Part shown: positions 16,808 through 25,621 of the stretch, piece by piece
How the letters are laid out: each line of letters opens with the position of its first letter
How positions within the stretch are numbered: the stretch's first letter is position 1
NCBI RefSeq assembly: GCF_008042035.1
Contig: NZ_RDBL01000006.1
Location: 1,332,050-1,396,049, forward strand
From: Streptomyces sp. col6
GTDB lineage: Bacteria > Actinomycetota > Actinomycetes > Streptomycetales > Streptomycetaceae
Direction of reading: 5' to 3'
Length of the DNA: 64,000 bases
Notes under the pieces: generated by a model
Database searches by the model: none
The model's input: the letters and a program-made list of their open reading frames with translations, nothing else
Told to the model about the DNA's origin: nothing
Translations under genes and position numbers: made by a program

Positions 16808-17767
16808 ATGAGCACTTCCAAGTACCTCCTCAGGCGGGTCCTGCAAGCCGTCGTGGTGATCGTCATCGTGACGATCGTGGTCTTCGGTCTGCTGCACGCC
16901 CTGCCCGGGGGCCCCGCACGCGGGATCCTCGGCCCGCAGGCCACCGCGCAGCAGATCACGGCCTTCAACCACGAACAGGGCCTCGACAAGCCCCTGCCGG
17001 TTCAGTACTTCTACTACCTGAACCAGCTGATCCACGGCGACCTCGGGACCTCGTACACCCTCAACGAGCCGGTGTCCCAGCTGATCACCGAACGGCTGCC
17101 GAAGACACTGCTCCTCACCGTCCTGTCGGCCGTCGTCGGCCTGGTGCTGGCGATCCCGCTCGGCATGTGGCAGGCCATGCGGCGCAACAAGCCGGCGGAC
17201 TACGTCATCACCACGCTGAGCTTCATCGCCTACTCCACGCCCGTCTACTTCCTCGGTCTTGTCCTGGTGCTGGTCTTCAGCCAGACGCTGGCATGGTTCC
17301 CCTCCCAGGCCCCCCAGGGTGACACGCTCGCCCAGGTCTTCTCCGAACCGCAGGCACTCGTGCTGCCGGTGGTCGCGGGCGCCGCCTCGATGATCGCGGT
17401 GTTCAGCCGCTACATGAGGGCGGCCACCCTGGAGAACCTCTCCGAGGACTACGTCAGGACCGCGCGGGCCGGCGGCTCCCGCTCCCGCGCCATCCTGTGG
17501 CGGCACGTGTTCCGCAACTCGCTGACCCCCGTGGTCGCCATGCTCGGGTACTACGTGCCCGTGCTGTTCGGCGGTGCCCTGGTGGTCGAGCAGCTCTTCA
17601 ACTACCCCGGTATGGGCCTGCTCTTCTGGACCGCCGCGCAGTCCTCCGACTACCCGGTGCTCCTGGGCTGTGTGCTCGTCATCGCGATAGCCACGGTGAC
17701 CGGAACGCTCCTCGCCGACATCGTCCAGCGGGTCATCGACCCCCGAGTGAAGGCAGGCCGGGCATGA
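16808..17767 (+). CDS. ABC transporter permease, DppB type
   Basis: The 319-residue inner-membrane protein has about six hydrophobic segments, starting with LQAVVVIVIVTIVVFGLLHAL. The binding-protein-dependent transport (EAA) signature is DYVRTARAGGSRSRAILWRHVFRN in the C-terminal third. The N-terminal topology (one segment, then a long extracytoplasmic loop) is typical of DppB. It ends with the usual second-permease overlap: its TGA overlaps the next ATG. The start has GGAAA upstream. Confidence 0.93.
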   Translation: MSTSKYLLRRVLQAVVVIVIVTIVVFGLLHALPGGPARGILGPQATAQQITAFNHEQGLDKPLPVQYFYYLNQLIHGDLGTSYTLNEPVSQLITERLPKTLLLTVLSAVVGLVLAIPLGMWQAMRRNKPADYVITTLSFIAYSTPVYFLGLVLVLVFSQTLAWFPSQAPQGDTLAQVFSEPQALVLPVVAGAASMIAVFSRYMRAATLENLSEDYVRTARAGGSRSRAILWRHVFRNSLTPVVAMLGYYVPVLFGGALVVEQLFNYPGMGLLFWTAAQSSDYPVLLGCVLVIAIATVTGTLLADIVQRVIDPRVKAGRA

Positions 17768-18663
17768 GCGCCGTCATCCAGCCGGGCCAGGTGCCCGGCA
17801 AGGTCACCGCCCCCGTCGCGGCGTCCGGTACCCGCCTCGCGGTCCGGCGCTTCCGCCGCAACCGGCTCGCGGTCGTCGGGCTCGGCGTCGTCTCCTTCTT
17901 CTTCCTGTTCTGCTTCGTGGGCCCGCTGGTGTACTCCACCGACCAGACCCACACGCTGCTCGACCAGGTCAACCTCGCCCCCAGCGGCTCGCACTGGCTG
18001 GGCACCGACGCGGTCGGCCACGACGTACTGGGCCGGCTCATGTACGGCGGCAAGGTCTCGCTGATCGTCGGCCTTGCCGCGGGCGTGCTCGCCACCGTCA
18101 TCGGCACCCTGTGGGGCGCCGTCGCCGGTTACGCGGGCGGCTGGATCGACGCGGTCATGATGCGCGTCGTCGACGCGGGCATCGCCATCCCCGCCCTCTT
18201 CATCCTGCTGGTCGTCTCGGCCATCACCACTCCGGACCTGACCGGGCTGATCGTCATCCTGGGCTTCGTCTCCTGGCTCGTGCCGTCCCGCCTGGTCAGG
18301 GCGGAGACGCTGAGCCTGAAGAACCGCGACTACGTGCTGACGCTCCGGGCCATCGGCGGTACGCACGGCCGCGCGATCATCCGGCACATCCTGCCGAACT
18401 CGGTGTCGACCATCATCGTCGCCGCCACCTTCCAGATTGCCGACGCCATCCTGCTCGTCGCGTACGTCTCCTACCTGGGCCTGGGCGTCCAGCCGCCGTC
18501 CACCGACTGGGGCGGCATGCTGTCGGCCGGCCTCACCGCCGCGTACTCCGGCTACTGGTGGCTCATCATTCCGCCCGGCCTGGCCATCATCCTGGTGGTG
18601 TGGGCGTTCAACGCGATCGGGGACGGGCTCCGCGACGCATTCGACGTGAGGGGACGCGGATGA
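17764..18663 (+). CDS. ABC transporter permease, DppC type
   Basis: The 299-residue second permease has a cytoplasmic N-terminus followed by RRFRRNRLAVVGLGVV, the usual DppC N-terminal pattern. HWLGTDAVGHDVLGRLMYGG is the family signature loop, and RDYVLTLRAIGGTHGRAIIRHILPN is the ATPase-coupling EAA region. It overlaps its neighbours by 4 bp on both sides (ATGA), indicating tight co-translation and equal stoichiometry with the other permease. Confidence 0.93.
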   Translation: MSAVIQPGQVPGKVTAPVAASGTRLAVRRFRRNRLAVVGLGVVSFFFLFCFVGPLVYSTDQTHTLLDQVNLAPSGSHWLGTDAVGHDVLGRLMYGGKVSLIVGLAAGVLATVIGTLWGAVAGYAGGWIDAVMMRVVDAGIAIPALFILLVVSAITTPDLTGLIVILGFVSWLVPSRLVRAETLSLKNRDYVLTLRAIGGTHGRAIIRHILPNSVSTIIVAATFQIADAILLVAYVSYLGLGVQPPSTDWGGMLSAGLTAAYSGYWWLIIPPGLAIILVVWAFNAIGDGLRDAFDVRGRG

Positions 18664-20369
18664 CCGCCACCCAGCGCCCCGCCGCACCGCAGGCCGGGCC
18701 GATCCTCGAACTCGACGGCCTCGGCGTCGTCTTCACCACCGAGAGCGGAGAGGTACCCGCCGTCCGGGGCGTCTCCCTCCACGTCGCACCCGGCGAGACG
18801 CTCGCCCTCGTCGGCGAGTCCGGCTCCGGCAAGTCCACCATCGCGTTCGCCGCGATGGGCCTGCTCAGCGGCAACGCCCGGACCACCGGCAGCGCCGTCA
18901 TCGCCGGCACCCAGGTCGTCGGCGCCCGCGAGAGCGACCTCGCCGCGCTGCGCGGCCGGACCGCCTCCATGGTCTTCCAGGAGCCGGCCACCGCCCTGGA
19001 CCCGCTCACCCGGGTCGGCAGGCAGATCGCCGAGGTGATCCGCAACCACCGCGAGATGTCCGCCAAGGAGGCCGCTGCCGAGGCCGTCGCCCTCCTGCGC
19101 AAGGTCGGCATCCCCGAGCCGGAGAAGCGGGCCACGGCCTACCCCTTCCAGCTCTCCGGCGGACAGCGCCAGCGCGTCGTCATCGCCATGGCCATCGCCA
19201 ACGACCCCGCCCTGCTGATCGCCGACGAGCCGACCACCGCGCTGGACGTCACGGTCCAGGCCGAGATCCTCGACCTGCTGCGCCGGCTCGCAGCCGAGAC
19301 CGGCACGGGCGTCCTGCTGGTCACCCACAACATGGGTGTCGTCGCCGACTTCGCCGACCGGGTCGCCGTGATGTACCGCGGGGAGATCGTGGAGACCGGA
19401 CCGGTCGAGGACGTGCTCCTGCGCCCGGCCCACGACTACACCCGCCGACTGCTGGGAGCCGTGCCCCGGCTCTCGGTCGCCGAGACGGACAAGGCCGCCC
19501 CGGCCGCCGCCACCGAGGCCCCGGACACCGAGCCGGTCGCCGAACTCCGCGACGTCTCCGTGGTCTTCGGCCGCGGCAAGAACGCCGTACGGGCCCTGGA
19601 CGGCGTCTCCCTCGCCGTGCACCCCGGCCAGACCCTGGGCCTGGTGGGCGAGTCGGGCTCCGGCAAGTCCACCGCCTCCAGGGTCGCGCTCGGCCTGATC
19701 GCGCCGACCTCCGGCACGGTTTCCCTGTTCGGCACCGACCTGGGACGCGCCAGGTCCCGGGCCCGCCGGGCCCTGCGGGCCGGGATCGGCGTGGTCCTGC
19801 AGGACCCGGTCGCCTCGCTGGACGCCCGGATGACGGTCGGCGAGTGCGTGGCCGAACCGCTCAGGGTCCACCACAAGGGGCTGACCGCCAAGGACCGCCG
19901 GAGCAAGGTGGCCGCCATCCTCGACCGCGTCCGGCTGCCGCGCGAACTCGCCGACCGGGCTCCCCGGGAGCTGTCCGGCGGGCAGCGCCAGCGGGTCAGC
20001 CTGGCCCGTGCGCTGGTCCTGGAACCCCGGCTGCTGGTCGCCGACGAACCCACCAGCGCGCTGGACGTCAGCGTGCAGCAGGCCGTGCTCGAAGTGATCT
20101 CCGAGCTCCAGGACGAGCTGGGCTTCGCCTGCCTCTTCGTCTCCCACGACTTGGCCGTCGTCCAGCACTTCGCGCAGCGCGTCGTGGTGCTGAGGGGTGG
20201 ACGCATTCAGGAGCAGGGCCCCACCGGGGAGACCCTGCTGCACCCGGAGACCGACTACACCCGCGGCCTGCTGGCCGCCGTACCGGTGCCGGACCCGGTG
20301 GTCCAGCGCGGCCGCAGGGCCGAGCGCCTGGCCGCCCTCGCGGCCGGCCGGACGGAGGTCCAGGCATGA
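18660..20369 (+). CDS. ABC transporter, fused double ATP-binding subunit (DppD-DppF type)
   Basis: The 569-residue protein carries two complete nucleotide-binding domains. Each has Walker A (GESGSGKST, first near residue 58, second near residue 335), signature LSGGQRQR, and Walker B ([24 protein letters not shown]). The linker is Ala/Glu/Pro-rich. Fusion of the D and F subunits in one chain is common in actinobacterial peptide importers. The gene overlaps the DppC-like gene by 4 bp and the ROK kinase gene by 4 bp. Confidence 0.94.
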   Translation: MTATQRPAAPQAGPILELDGLGVVFTTESGEVPAVRGVSLHVAPGETLALVGESGSGKSTIAFAAMGLLSGNARTTGSAVIAGTQVVGARESDLAALRGRTASMVFQEPATALDPLTRVGRQIAEVIRNHREMSAKEAAAEAVALLRKVGIPEPEKRATAYPFQLSGGQRQRVVIAMAIANDPALLIADEPTTALDVTVQAEILDLLRRLAAETGTGVLLVTHNMGVVADFADRVAVMYRGEIVETGPVEDVLLRPAHDYTRRLLGAVPRLSVAETDKAAPAAATEAPDTEPVAELRDVSVVFGRGKNAVRALDGVSLAVHPGQTLGLVGESGSGKSTASRVALGLIAPTSGTVSLFGTDLGRARSRARRALRAGIGVVLQDPVASLDARMTVGECVAEPLRVHHKGLTAKDRRSKVAAILDRVRLPRELADRAPRELSGGQRQRVSLARALVLEPRLLVADEPTSALDVSVQQAVLEVISELQDELGFACLFVSHDLAVVQHFAQRVVVLRGGRIQEQGPTGETLLHPETDYTRGLLAAVPVPDPVVQRGRRAERLAALAAGRTEVQA

Positions 20370-21301
20370 ACACGTACGACCGCAGGCTCTTCGCGGGCGT
20401 GGACATCGGCGGCACCACCACGCAGGTGGTCCTCTGCGACGACGACCTGACCGTCCTGGACCGGGCCGAGACCGCGACCCCGGCGGACCGGGGCGGCCGG
20501 GCCATGACCGACGCGGCCCTGGGCGCCCTGGCCCCGCTCCTGGAGCGCACCCCCGGCCGGCTCACAGGCTGCGGGGCCGGGGCCGCAGGCGTCGTGGACT
20601 CCGTCACCGGACGCATCCTGGTGGCCAGCGACTCCTTCACCGGCTGGGCCGGTTTCGGGGTGACGGACGCCTTGGAGGACGCGCTCGGAGTCCCGGCCTT
20701 CCTGGACAACGACGTCAACGCCTTCCTGTACGGGGAGACCTCGGGCGGCGCGGTCCGCGACGAGCAGGACGTCCTCGGGATCACCCTGGGCACCGGCGTC
20801 GGCGGCGCGCTGTGGAGCGACGGCGCGCTGTTCACCGGCCCGCACGGCGCGGCCGGCGAGATCGGGCACATCCCGGGCTTCGGGGACCTGCTCTGCTCCT
20901 GCGGCGGGCGGGGCCATCTGGAGACCCTGGCCTCCGGCCGCTCCATCGGCGCCCGCTACGCCGAGCGCACCGGCCGGCGGCTGACCGCCCGGGAGGTCGC
21001 TGACGCGGCGGGCGGTGGTGACGAGGACGCCCGCGCCGTGTTCCGGGCCGCCGGGGAGGGCATCGCACGGGCCATCGTGATGACGGCGGGCGTCGTCGAC
21101 ATCACGACCGTGGTGGTGGGCGGCGGGGTCAGCCGTGCCTGGCCGCTGCTGAGCCCGGTCGTCCTCGCCGCGCTGGCCGCCGAACCCCCGGTCAGCGGGC
21201 ACCCCGTACGGCTGGTCAGGTCCGGCCTGGGCTCCGACGCGGTACCGGTCGGCGCCGCCGCCCGCGCGCTGCGGGAGCTCGCGGTGGGCTCACCGGCCTG
21301 A
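20366..21301 (+). CDS. ROK-family sugar kinase
   Basis: The 311-residue ROK kinase shows the ATP-binding GVDIGGTTTQVVL at the N-terminus, the catalytic DNDVNAFLYGE (Asp of the sugar site), GITLGTGVGGAL, the EIGH motif and the zinc motif CSCGGRGHLET. No helix-turn-helix is present, so it is a kinase rather than a repressor. It probably phosphorylates a hexose or N-acyl-hexosamine brought in by the transporter encoded just upstream. It overlaps the ATPase gene and is last in the operon, before a 16-bp hairpin. Confidence 0.9.
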   Translation: MNTYDRRLFAGVDIGGTTTQVVLCDDDLTVLDRAETATPADRGGRAMTDAALGALAPLLERTPGRLTGCGAGAAGVVDSVTGRILVASDSFTGWAGFGVTDALEDALGVPAFLDNDVNAFLYGETSGGAVRDEQDVLGITLGTGVGGALWSDGALFTGPHGAAGEIGHIPGFGDLLCSCGGRGHLETLASGRSIGARYAERTGRRLTAREVADAAGGGDEDARAVFRAAGEGIARAIVMTAGVVDITTVVVGGGVSRAWPLLSPVVLAALAAEPPVSGHPVRLVRSGLGSDAVPVGAAARALRELAVGSPA

Positions 21302-21334
21302 CCCCGCGGGGCCCGGCCTCGTACACGGCATGAG

Positions 21335-21371
21335 GGGAGGACCCCCGTCCCGCCCGGACGGGGGTCCTCCC
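21335..21371. terminator. bidirectional terminator hairpin
   Basis: A perfect 16-bp stem (GGGAGGACCCCCGTCC and complement) with loop CGCCC lies between the ROK kinase gene (+) and the GH64 gene (-), which converge. Confidence 0.82.
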
Positions 21372-21390
21372 GGTTCTGTGGGGGGTGGGC

Positions 21391-22620
21391 TCAGGAACCG
21401 ACGCTCACCGTGAACCGCCTCGGGTTGCCGTCGTTCGCGGCGCCCGAGACGTCCGGCTCACCGTCCGGACGCACGTCGTCGTACGGGAAGGCGTAGCCGA
21501 TGGGGCTGTTGGCGTGGACGATCCGGGACCAGTGGTTGGTCACCGCGCCCTGGTAGTAGTCGGCCACCGAGGTGCCGTTCGGCTGGTCCGGGTGGCTGAG
21601 CATGATCGAGCGGTTGAAGCCCGCCGCCAGCCGCGCCAGCAGGGCCTTCTTGTCGTCGTTGTCCGCCGGGTTGTTGGTGAACGGCCCGTGGTTGCAGGTG
21701 AAGATGTCCTTCGACACCGGCTTGCTGAAGGTGTGCCCGCCGTCGAACGTCAGCGTGTCGCCGCTGACCCGGCCGGTGCGCACGCCGCGCCCGCCCTGGA
21801 GGTCGATCCGCAGGTCCGTCGAGCGGTACTTCTCCCAGACCTCGTCGATCTGCGCCGTGAACAGGTCGCGGAACGGCATCTGGTCCGGGCGGTCGAAGTA
21901 GGGCGCCATCAGGTTCTGCGGGGAGATGACCCGCAGCACGCTGCCGTCCGCGCCGCGGGTCACCAACTGGTCCCAGGGCTGGCCGTCGGCGGCCGCCTGG
22001 GCGATGAGGCCGTCGGCGATCCGCTGCACGGCGCCGTCGGGGAGCGGGGCGACGGTGTGCGTGGAGTCGCCCTCCAGGGTCAGGCCGATCGGCAGCGCGG
22101 TCACCAGGTCGACGTAGCTGATGTTGGCGTACAGCTGCTGCGGGTTGAACGTGAACTCGCAGAACGACCAGGTCCGCCCGTAGTTCGGGTCCGTGGACGT
22201 GGCGAACGCCGGCTCGACCAGGGCGGGGCCCGGGTTCAGGTAGAAGGTCAGGGTGTCGTCCCGGACGAAGTAGACCCGGGCACCGTACATCTGAGGAAGC
22301 GTCAGTACGACGGGCGCGCCGCCCGCGCCGTTCAGCGGGATGGCGCAGTCGACCGGCAGCGGGGTCTGCGGGGCCGAGGGGGAGTCGGGGTGATAGACGC
22401 TGCCGTCGGCGCGCAGCAGGACCCAGCGGTCGGTGCCCTGCTCGTGGCCGGTGACATAGGCGTTGACGCGGCCGGGCAGCGACTTGTTGACCAGGGCCAG
22501 TTCGCAGGTGGCGGCGGACGCCGAGGCGCTGGGGCTCAGGGCGCTGCCCCACAGGGGGTAGGTCACCGCGGTGGCGGTGGCGGCGGCTGTGCCCGTCAGG
22601 AACTTCCGGCGCGAAATCAT
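21391..22620 (-). CDS. Tat-exported GH64 endo-beta-1,3-glucanase
   Basis: The 409-residue protein begins with a clear Tat signal (SRRKFLTGTAAATATA). Its mature part is a family 64 (laminaripentaose-producing) beta-1,3-glucanase, thaumatin-like: LALVNKSL, VYFVRDDTLTFYLNPGP, an SFCEFTF segment likely to hold the acid/base pair, and the ending TNHWSRIVHANSPIGYAFPYDDV. It would degrade fungal or plant beta-1,3-glucan. The ATG at 22620 is chosen on the Tat signal and on GGAG about 9 bp upstream. There is no stop codon between this start and the PPTase frame upstream, so the two genes form one continuous frame. Its presence inside the cluster border looks accidental. Confidence 0.88.
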   Translation of the reverse strand: MISRRKFLTGTAAATATAVTYPLWGSALSPSASASAATCELALVNKSLPGRVNAYVTGHEQGTDRWVLLRADGSVYHPDSPSAPQTPLPVDCAIPLNGAGGAPVVLTLPQMYGARVYFVRDDTLTFYLNPGPALVEPAFATSTDPNYGRTWSFCEFTFNPQQLYANISYVDLVTALPIGLTLEGDSTHTVAPLPDGAVQRIADGLIAQAAADGQPWDQLVTRGADGSVLRVISPQNLMAPYFDRPDQMPFRDLFTAQIDEVWEKYRSTDLRIDLQGGRGVRTGRVSGDTLTFDGGHTFSKPVSKDIFTCNHGPFTNNPADNDDKKALLARLAAGFNRSIMLSHPDQPNGTSVADYYQGAVTNHWSRIVHANSPIGYAFPYDDVRPDGEPDVSGAANDGNPRRFTVSVGS

Positions 22621-23283
22621 GAGGCGACTCCGGGGGTACGTGGGGGCGGTGACCCGGGTGGGGCCGGGATCCTCGGGGCGGGTCTCCAGCGTGGTCAGAT
22701 CGGCGACGATCCCGATGCCCACGGCCTTGAGTACCGCCTCCTTACGGGTCCAGCAGCGCAGGAAGGCCGCGGTGCGGTCGGGGCCCTCCGGCTCGGCGAG
22801 CACCGCTCGGCGCTCATGGGGTGTCAGTACCTGGCCGGTGATGTTTGCTACCGGGATGCTCCGGAGCGCTTCGGTGTCGATCCCGACCGGGAACGGCGCG
22901 ACGGCGAGCATCGCGAGGCCGGGGGTGTGGGAGACGCTGATGCGGCAGGGGGCCGGCGGGTGGAGCACGGCGGGCGGTCCGTGCTCGCTGCTGCCGCATC
23001 CGGGACAGGGCTTTCTGCCAAGTGAAATCTCCGTGGCTCCCACCTGAAAATGAGTGGCCAGTAAACGACGTACGGCGGCACGGCAAGACACGTATTCGGC
23101 CGCTGCTCTGGCTGATTTGAATTGGTGCGCCCGTGCCAGTTCCGTGCTGTCGAGCAATTCCAGATCCGCCTCGCGGGGCGGGCCCGCCACCGTGCGCCAT
23201 GACCACACGTGGACGTCGCCCGCGGGCGGCCGGGGCCGGGAAGCGGCGGCGGGGTGTGGGGCTTGTGAGTGGGGTGTGGTCAC
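22621..23283 (-). CDS. Sfp-type 4'-phosphopantetheinyl transferase, frame runs into GH64
   Basis: This enzyme would load the phosphopantetheine arm on ACPs and PCPs. Catalytic residues are present: CRISVSHT before the GIDTE motif (residues 134-138) and WTRKEA (178-183) followed by K and GIGI. After that only about 38 residues remain before the GH64 Met at codon 222, and no stop intervenes. The last strand expected in the family (the segment ending in AAVAV) is missing. It is therefore either C-terminally truncated or fused to the glucanase. Codon 74 is TTA (23062-23064), a candidate bldA control point. A two-box copy of the cluster motif lies upstream at 23411-23435. It probably serves the adjacent PKS/NRPS if still active. 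The GTG start has no good ribosome site. Confidence 0.8.
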
Positions 23284-23701
23284 CCGGTGACCGTAGGTCG
23301 GAAACGCTCATGGCCGGACGCCTGCTGACAGCAAGCGGTCAGTGGGGGCACGCCGCGTGAGGGTGCGTGCGCCCTCGGTGGCACAAGCGGAAGTGGGGGT
23401 GCTGCTTCCGGGGGCCCGTATGCAACTTGTTGACAGGTGAGGTGGAATGGGTCGCCTTTTTGACGGAGTCTGCCGCTCATCTGTGGGTCCCGGGCAGGCG
23501 AGACCGCCTCTTGTTGACTGATTCCAAGCCAGCGAACTAGTGTCTGATGAAGCTTTCTTCAACCTATGTATGAAGAAGTATTTTTCGATTGAACTGTTTT
23601 TGGTGAGCGATATTTTCGCTTACGCGGCGAAACATTCCGAACGTGATGAGGACGGCCCGCGTGGTGGGAGACGGCTTCGCGGGCAGCCGAGGGGGGCACA
23701 T
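23284..23701. promoter_or_regulatory. divergent promoter region between PPTase and regulators
   Basis: This 418-bp gene-free stretch holds a two-box cluster motif (23411-23435, minus) and a conspicuously AT-rich block at about 23530-23640. The block includes a run of T/A triplets unlike anything else in the window. It can be read in frame with the regulator from an ATG at 23540, but codon use there is not that of the host. I read it as an untranslated leader or promoter. No terminator was seen. Confidence 0.5.
23411..23435 (-). promoter_or_regulatory. cluster motif, two-box copy upstream of PPTase
   Basis: Read on the minus strand it begins TGTCAACAAGTTGCATACGG. The first and second boxes keep the 11-bp offset of the other four copies, but the CGTTG box at +20 is replaced by GCCCC. 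It lies about 128 bp before the PPTase start. Confidence 0.4.
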
Positions 23702-24478
23702 GTGACGGGTGTGCAGATCGAGCCACCGGATAAAGCGGAAGGTGCGACGGCCGAGGGCCATGCGGCCCACCTGGAGGAGGCGCTGCTCCAGGCCCGCGCC
23801 CTGATCGAGTCCACGGTGTCCCTCTACCGGCGCCGTCCCGCCGCCCCGGACGCGGCGGCGCCCACCGACATCGCCGCGCTCGGTGAGGCCCTGGACCGGA
23901 TCGTCGGGGGCGCCCGGCACTCGGTCGGCGTCGCGCTGGCCGGCCCCGGCGAGTTCACGGATTCCGTTCTGCGACTGCTCGCCGCACAGCCGCCCAGGGC
24001 CGCCGTACGGCTGCTGGGATCCGCCGAGGTCGCCGACGCCTCGTTCGCCGGGCTGCGCCAGCCCCCCGGCCGGCCCCTCGAAGCCAGGGTCTCCGAGAGC
24101 GAGTTGCGCGAGATCGTCGTGGTCGACGGCGTCGCGGCGCTGGTGCGTGGAGCCGCCCGGAGCGAGGGGCAGCAGGCCACCGTCGTCAACGACGTCGCGG
24201 CCGTGCGCGCCCTGGAACTGCTGTTCGCCGGAGCCTGGGCGCGCGGCCGCAGACTCGCCGACCACCTCGGCCTCAGCCCGCGGCTGCGCAGCGAGCTGAC
24301 CCGCAGCATCCTGGAACGCCTGAGAGCCGGTCACACCGACGACACGGCGGCTCGCGACCTGAACGTCTCGCTGCGCACCTACCGGCGCCATGTCGCGGAG
24401 ATCATGCGCGAACTGGACGCCAGCTCCCGCTTCCAGGCGGGAGCCCGCGCGGTCGAGCTGGGTCTGCTCTCGGAGTAG
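23702..24478 (+). CDS. cluster regulator 1, LuxR-type HTH protein
   Basis: The 258-residue regulator has a C-terminal LuxR-like helix-turn-helix (DDTAARDLNVSLRTYRRHVAEIM) and an N-terminal alpha/beta sensor region that I do not recognise with certainty, possibly TrmB/phospholipase-D-like. It is a paralogue of the next gene over its full length: matching LIESTVS, IVVVDGVAALV and RSELTRSILERLRAG segments. The GTG at 23702 is chosen because the protein then starts like its paralogue; upstream in-frame sequence is AT-rich and unlike coding sequence here. It stands just outside the PKS genes and probably activates them through the three-box motif. Confidence 0.82.
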   Translation: MTGVQIEPPDKAEGATAEGHAAHLEEALLQARALIESTVSLYRRRPAAPDAAAPTDIAALGEALDRIVGGARHSVGVALAGPGEFTDSVLRLLAAQPPRAAVRLLGSAEVADASFAGLRQPPGRPLEARVSESELREIVVVDGVAALVRGAARSEGQQATVVNDVAAVRALELLFAGAWARGRRLADHLGLSPRLRSELTRSILERLRAGHTDDTAARDLNVSLRTYRRHVAEIMRELDASSRFQAGARAVELGLLSE

Positions 24479-24555
24479 ACCGAGCGCTGTCCCCGGCGCG
24501 GTCCGTGGCCGGGACGGCGCGAGGAGTCAAGTCAACGGGGACGGTGGGATACGAC

Positions 24556-25347
24556 GTGTCGGGAAGACCAGAGGACGAGCTGGAGCATGCCCTGCTGGAG
24601 GTCAGGGAACTCATCGAGTCCACGGTGGCCATCCACCGGGACCGCAGCTTGCGCGAACGCCGGATCACCACGGTGGAAGGCGGGTACGGGGCCGTGCTCG
24701 AAGCGGCCGAGGAGCTGATCGGCGGTGCGGTCCACAGCATCGACATCGTGCACGCCCGCACGCCGCTCTCCGGGGAACAGCCCGAGCGGCCGCTCAAGTC
24801 GGAGCGGGAACTGATCTACAGCGCGGACGAATCGGTCGCCGTGCGGCTGCTCGCCAGCCCTGTGCTGCTGGACGAGTCCTTCGTAAGGGAACAGCTCGGC
24901 CGTGAGCGGCCGGTGGCGATCCGGGTGGCGCGCGTGCCTCCCTTACAGGCCCTGCTCGTCGACGGAGTCACCGGCCTCGTGGTGGCCGAGTCGGCCGTGG
25001 GCCGCAGGGCCTCACTGATCCGGGCCCCCGAGGTGCTGCACACCCTGCACACCCTCTTCGCCGGCGTCTGGAGCAACGCCGTGCCGGCCAACGAGCGCAT
25101 CGTCTTCGGTGACCGCGACCGGGCCGCGCTCGCCCGGCAGATCCTCGGCGCCCTGCGGGCCGGTGTCACCGACGAGGTCGCCGCCCGCGATCTGACCGTC
25201 TCGGTCCGCACCTACCGGCGCCATGTCGCGGAGATCATGGCGCTGCTCGGCGCGAGTTCCCGCTTCCAGGCCGGAGTCAGGGCCGCCGAACTGGGCCTGC
25301 TCCCGCTGGCCTCGGCACCCGGCCCCGGCGGCCCGGCCGGCCGGTAG
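24556..25347 (+). CDS. cluster regulator 2, LuxR-type HTH protein with TTA codon
   Basis: The 263-residue paralogue of the preceding regulator has a conserved N-terminal ELEHALLEVRELIESTVAIHRDRS, an LLVDGVTGLVV core strand and a C-terminal LuxR-type HTH (DEVAARDLTVSVRTYRRHVAEIM) identical to the first in most positions. The GTG at 24556 follows GGTGGGA and aligns with the paralogue; an earlier GTG at 24505 is possible. Codon 130 is TTA (24943-24945), so translation may depend on the bldA tRNA and tie the cluster to development. A 12-bp hairpin terminator follows, directly before the first full copy of the cluster motif. The two may act as a heteromer. Confidence 0.82.
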   Translation: MSGRPEDELEHALLEVRELIESTVAIHRDRSLRERRITTVEGGYGAVLEAAEELIGGAVHSIDIVHARTPLSGEQPERPLKSERELIYSADESVAVRLLASPVLLDESFVREQLGRERPVAIRVARVPPLQALLVDGVTGLVVAESAVGRRASLIRAPEVLHTLHTLFAGVWSNAVPANERIVFGDRDRAALARQILGALRAGVTDEVAARDLTVSVRTYRRHVAEIMALLGASSRFQAGVRAAELGLLPLASAPGPGGPAGR

Positions 25348-25371
25348 CGGCCGCCCGGCCCACCCGAAGCA

Positions 25372-25400
25372 GCGGCCCCGGCCTCCACGGCCGGGGCCGC
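25372..25400 (+). terminator. terminator hairpin after the regulator pair
   Basis: A perfect 12-bp stem (GCGGCCCCGGCC and complement) with loop TCCAC begins 25 bp after the regulator stop. It separates the regulators from the biosynthetic genes. Confidence 0.7.
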
Positions 25401-25423
25401 ACCGCGTCTCCGGCCGCGCCGAC

Positions 25424-25448
25424 TGGCAGCTTCCTGAAAGGAACGTTG
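25424..25448 (+). promoter_or_regulatory. cluster motif, copy 1 (upstream of malonyl transferase)
   Basis: The boxes are TGGCAGC at 25424, TGAAA at 25435 (offset 11) and CGTTG at 25444 (offset 20). TTGCCG overlapping the third box could be a -35, with a TTGTAT or TATGGG -10 near 25470. The transferase start is 174 bp downstream; the rest of the 274-bp gap shows nothing else clear. Confidence 0.65.
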
Positions 25449-25621
25449 CCGCCCCCCGCCCCGGACAGTTGTATGGGACGTCGGGAACGGGATTCCGGAA
25501 CACCCGGAATTTCCCGCCCCCGGCGGCAGCCCATCCCCCGTGCGCCGCCGTGCGCGGGGGTCCGGACCTTCCTTCTCCGGACCCCCGCGCCCCGGTCGAA
25601 CACCGCGCGGAAGGCGGCCCC

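Noticed and set aside
23530..23640. AT-rich block as a possible transposon remnant
   Set aside because: No terminal repeats, target duplication or transposase fragment could be found; a promoter role is simpler.
23540..23701. N-terminal extension of regulator 1 from an ATG at 23540
   Set aside because: The sequence is AT-rich and its codon use differs from all genes here. The paralogue has no such extension, so I treat it as leader/promoter DNA.
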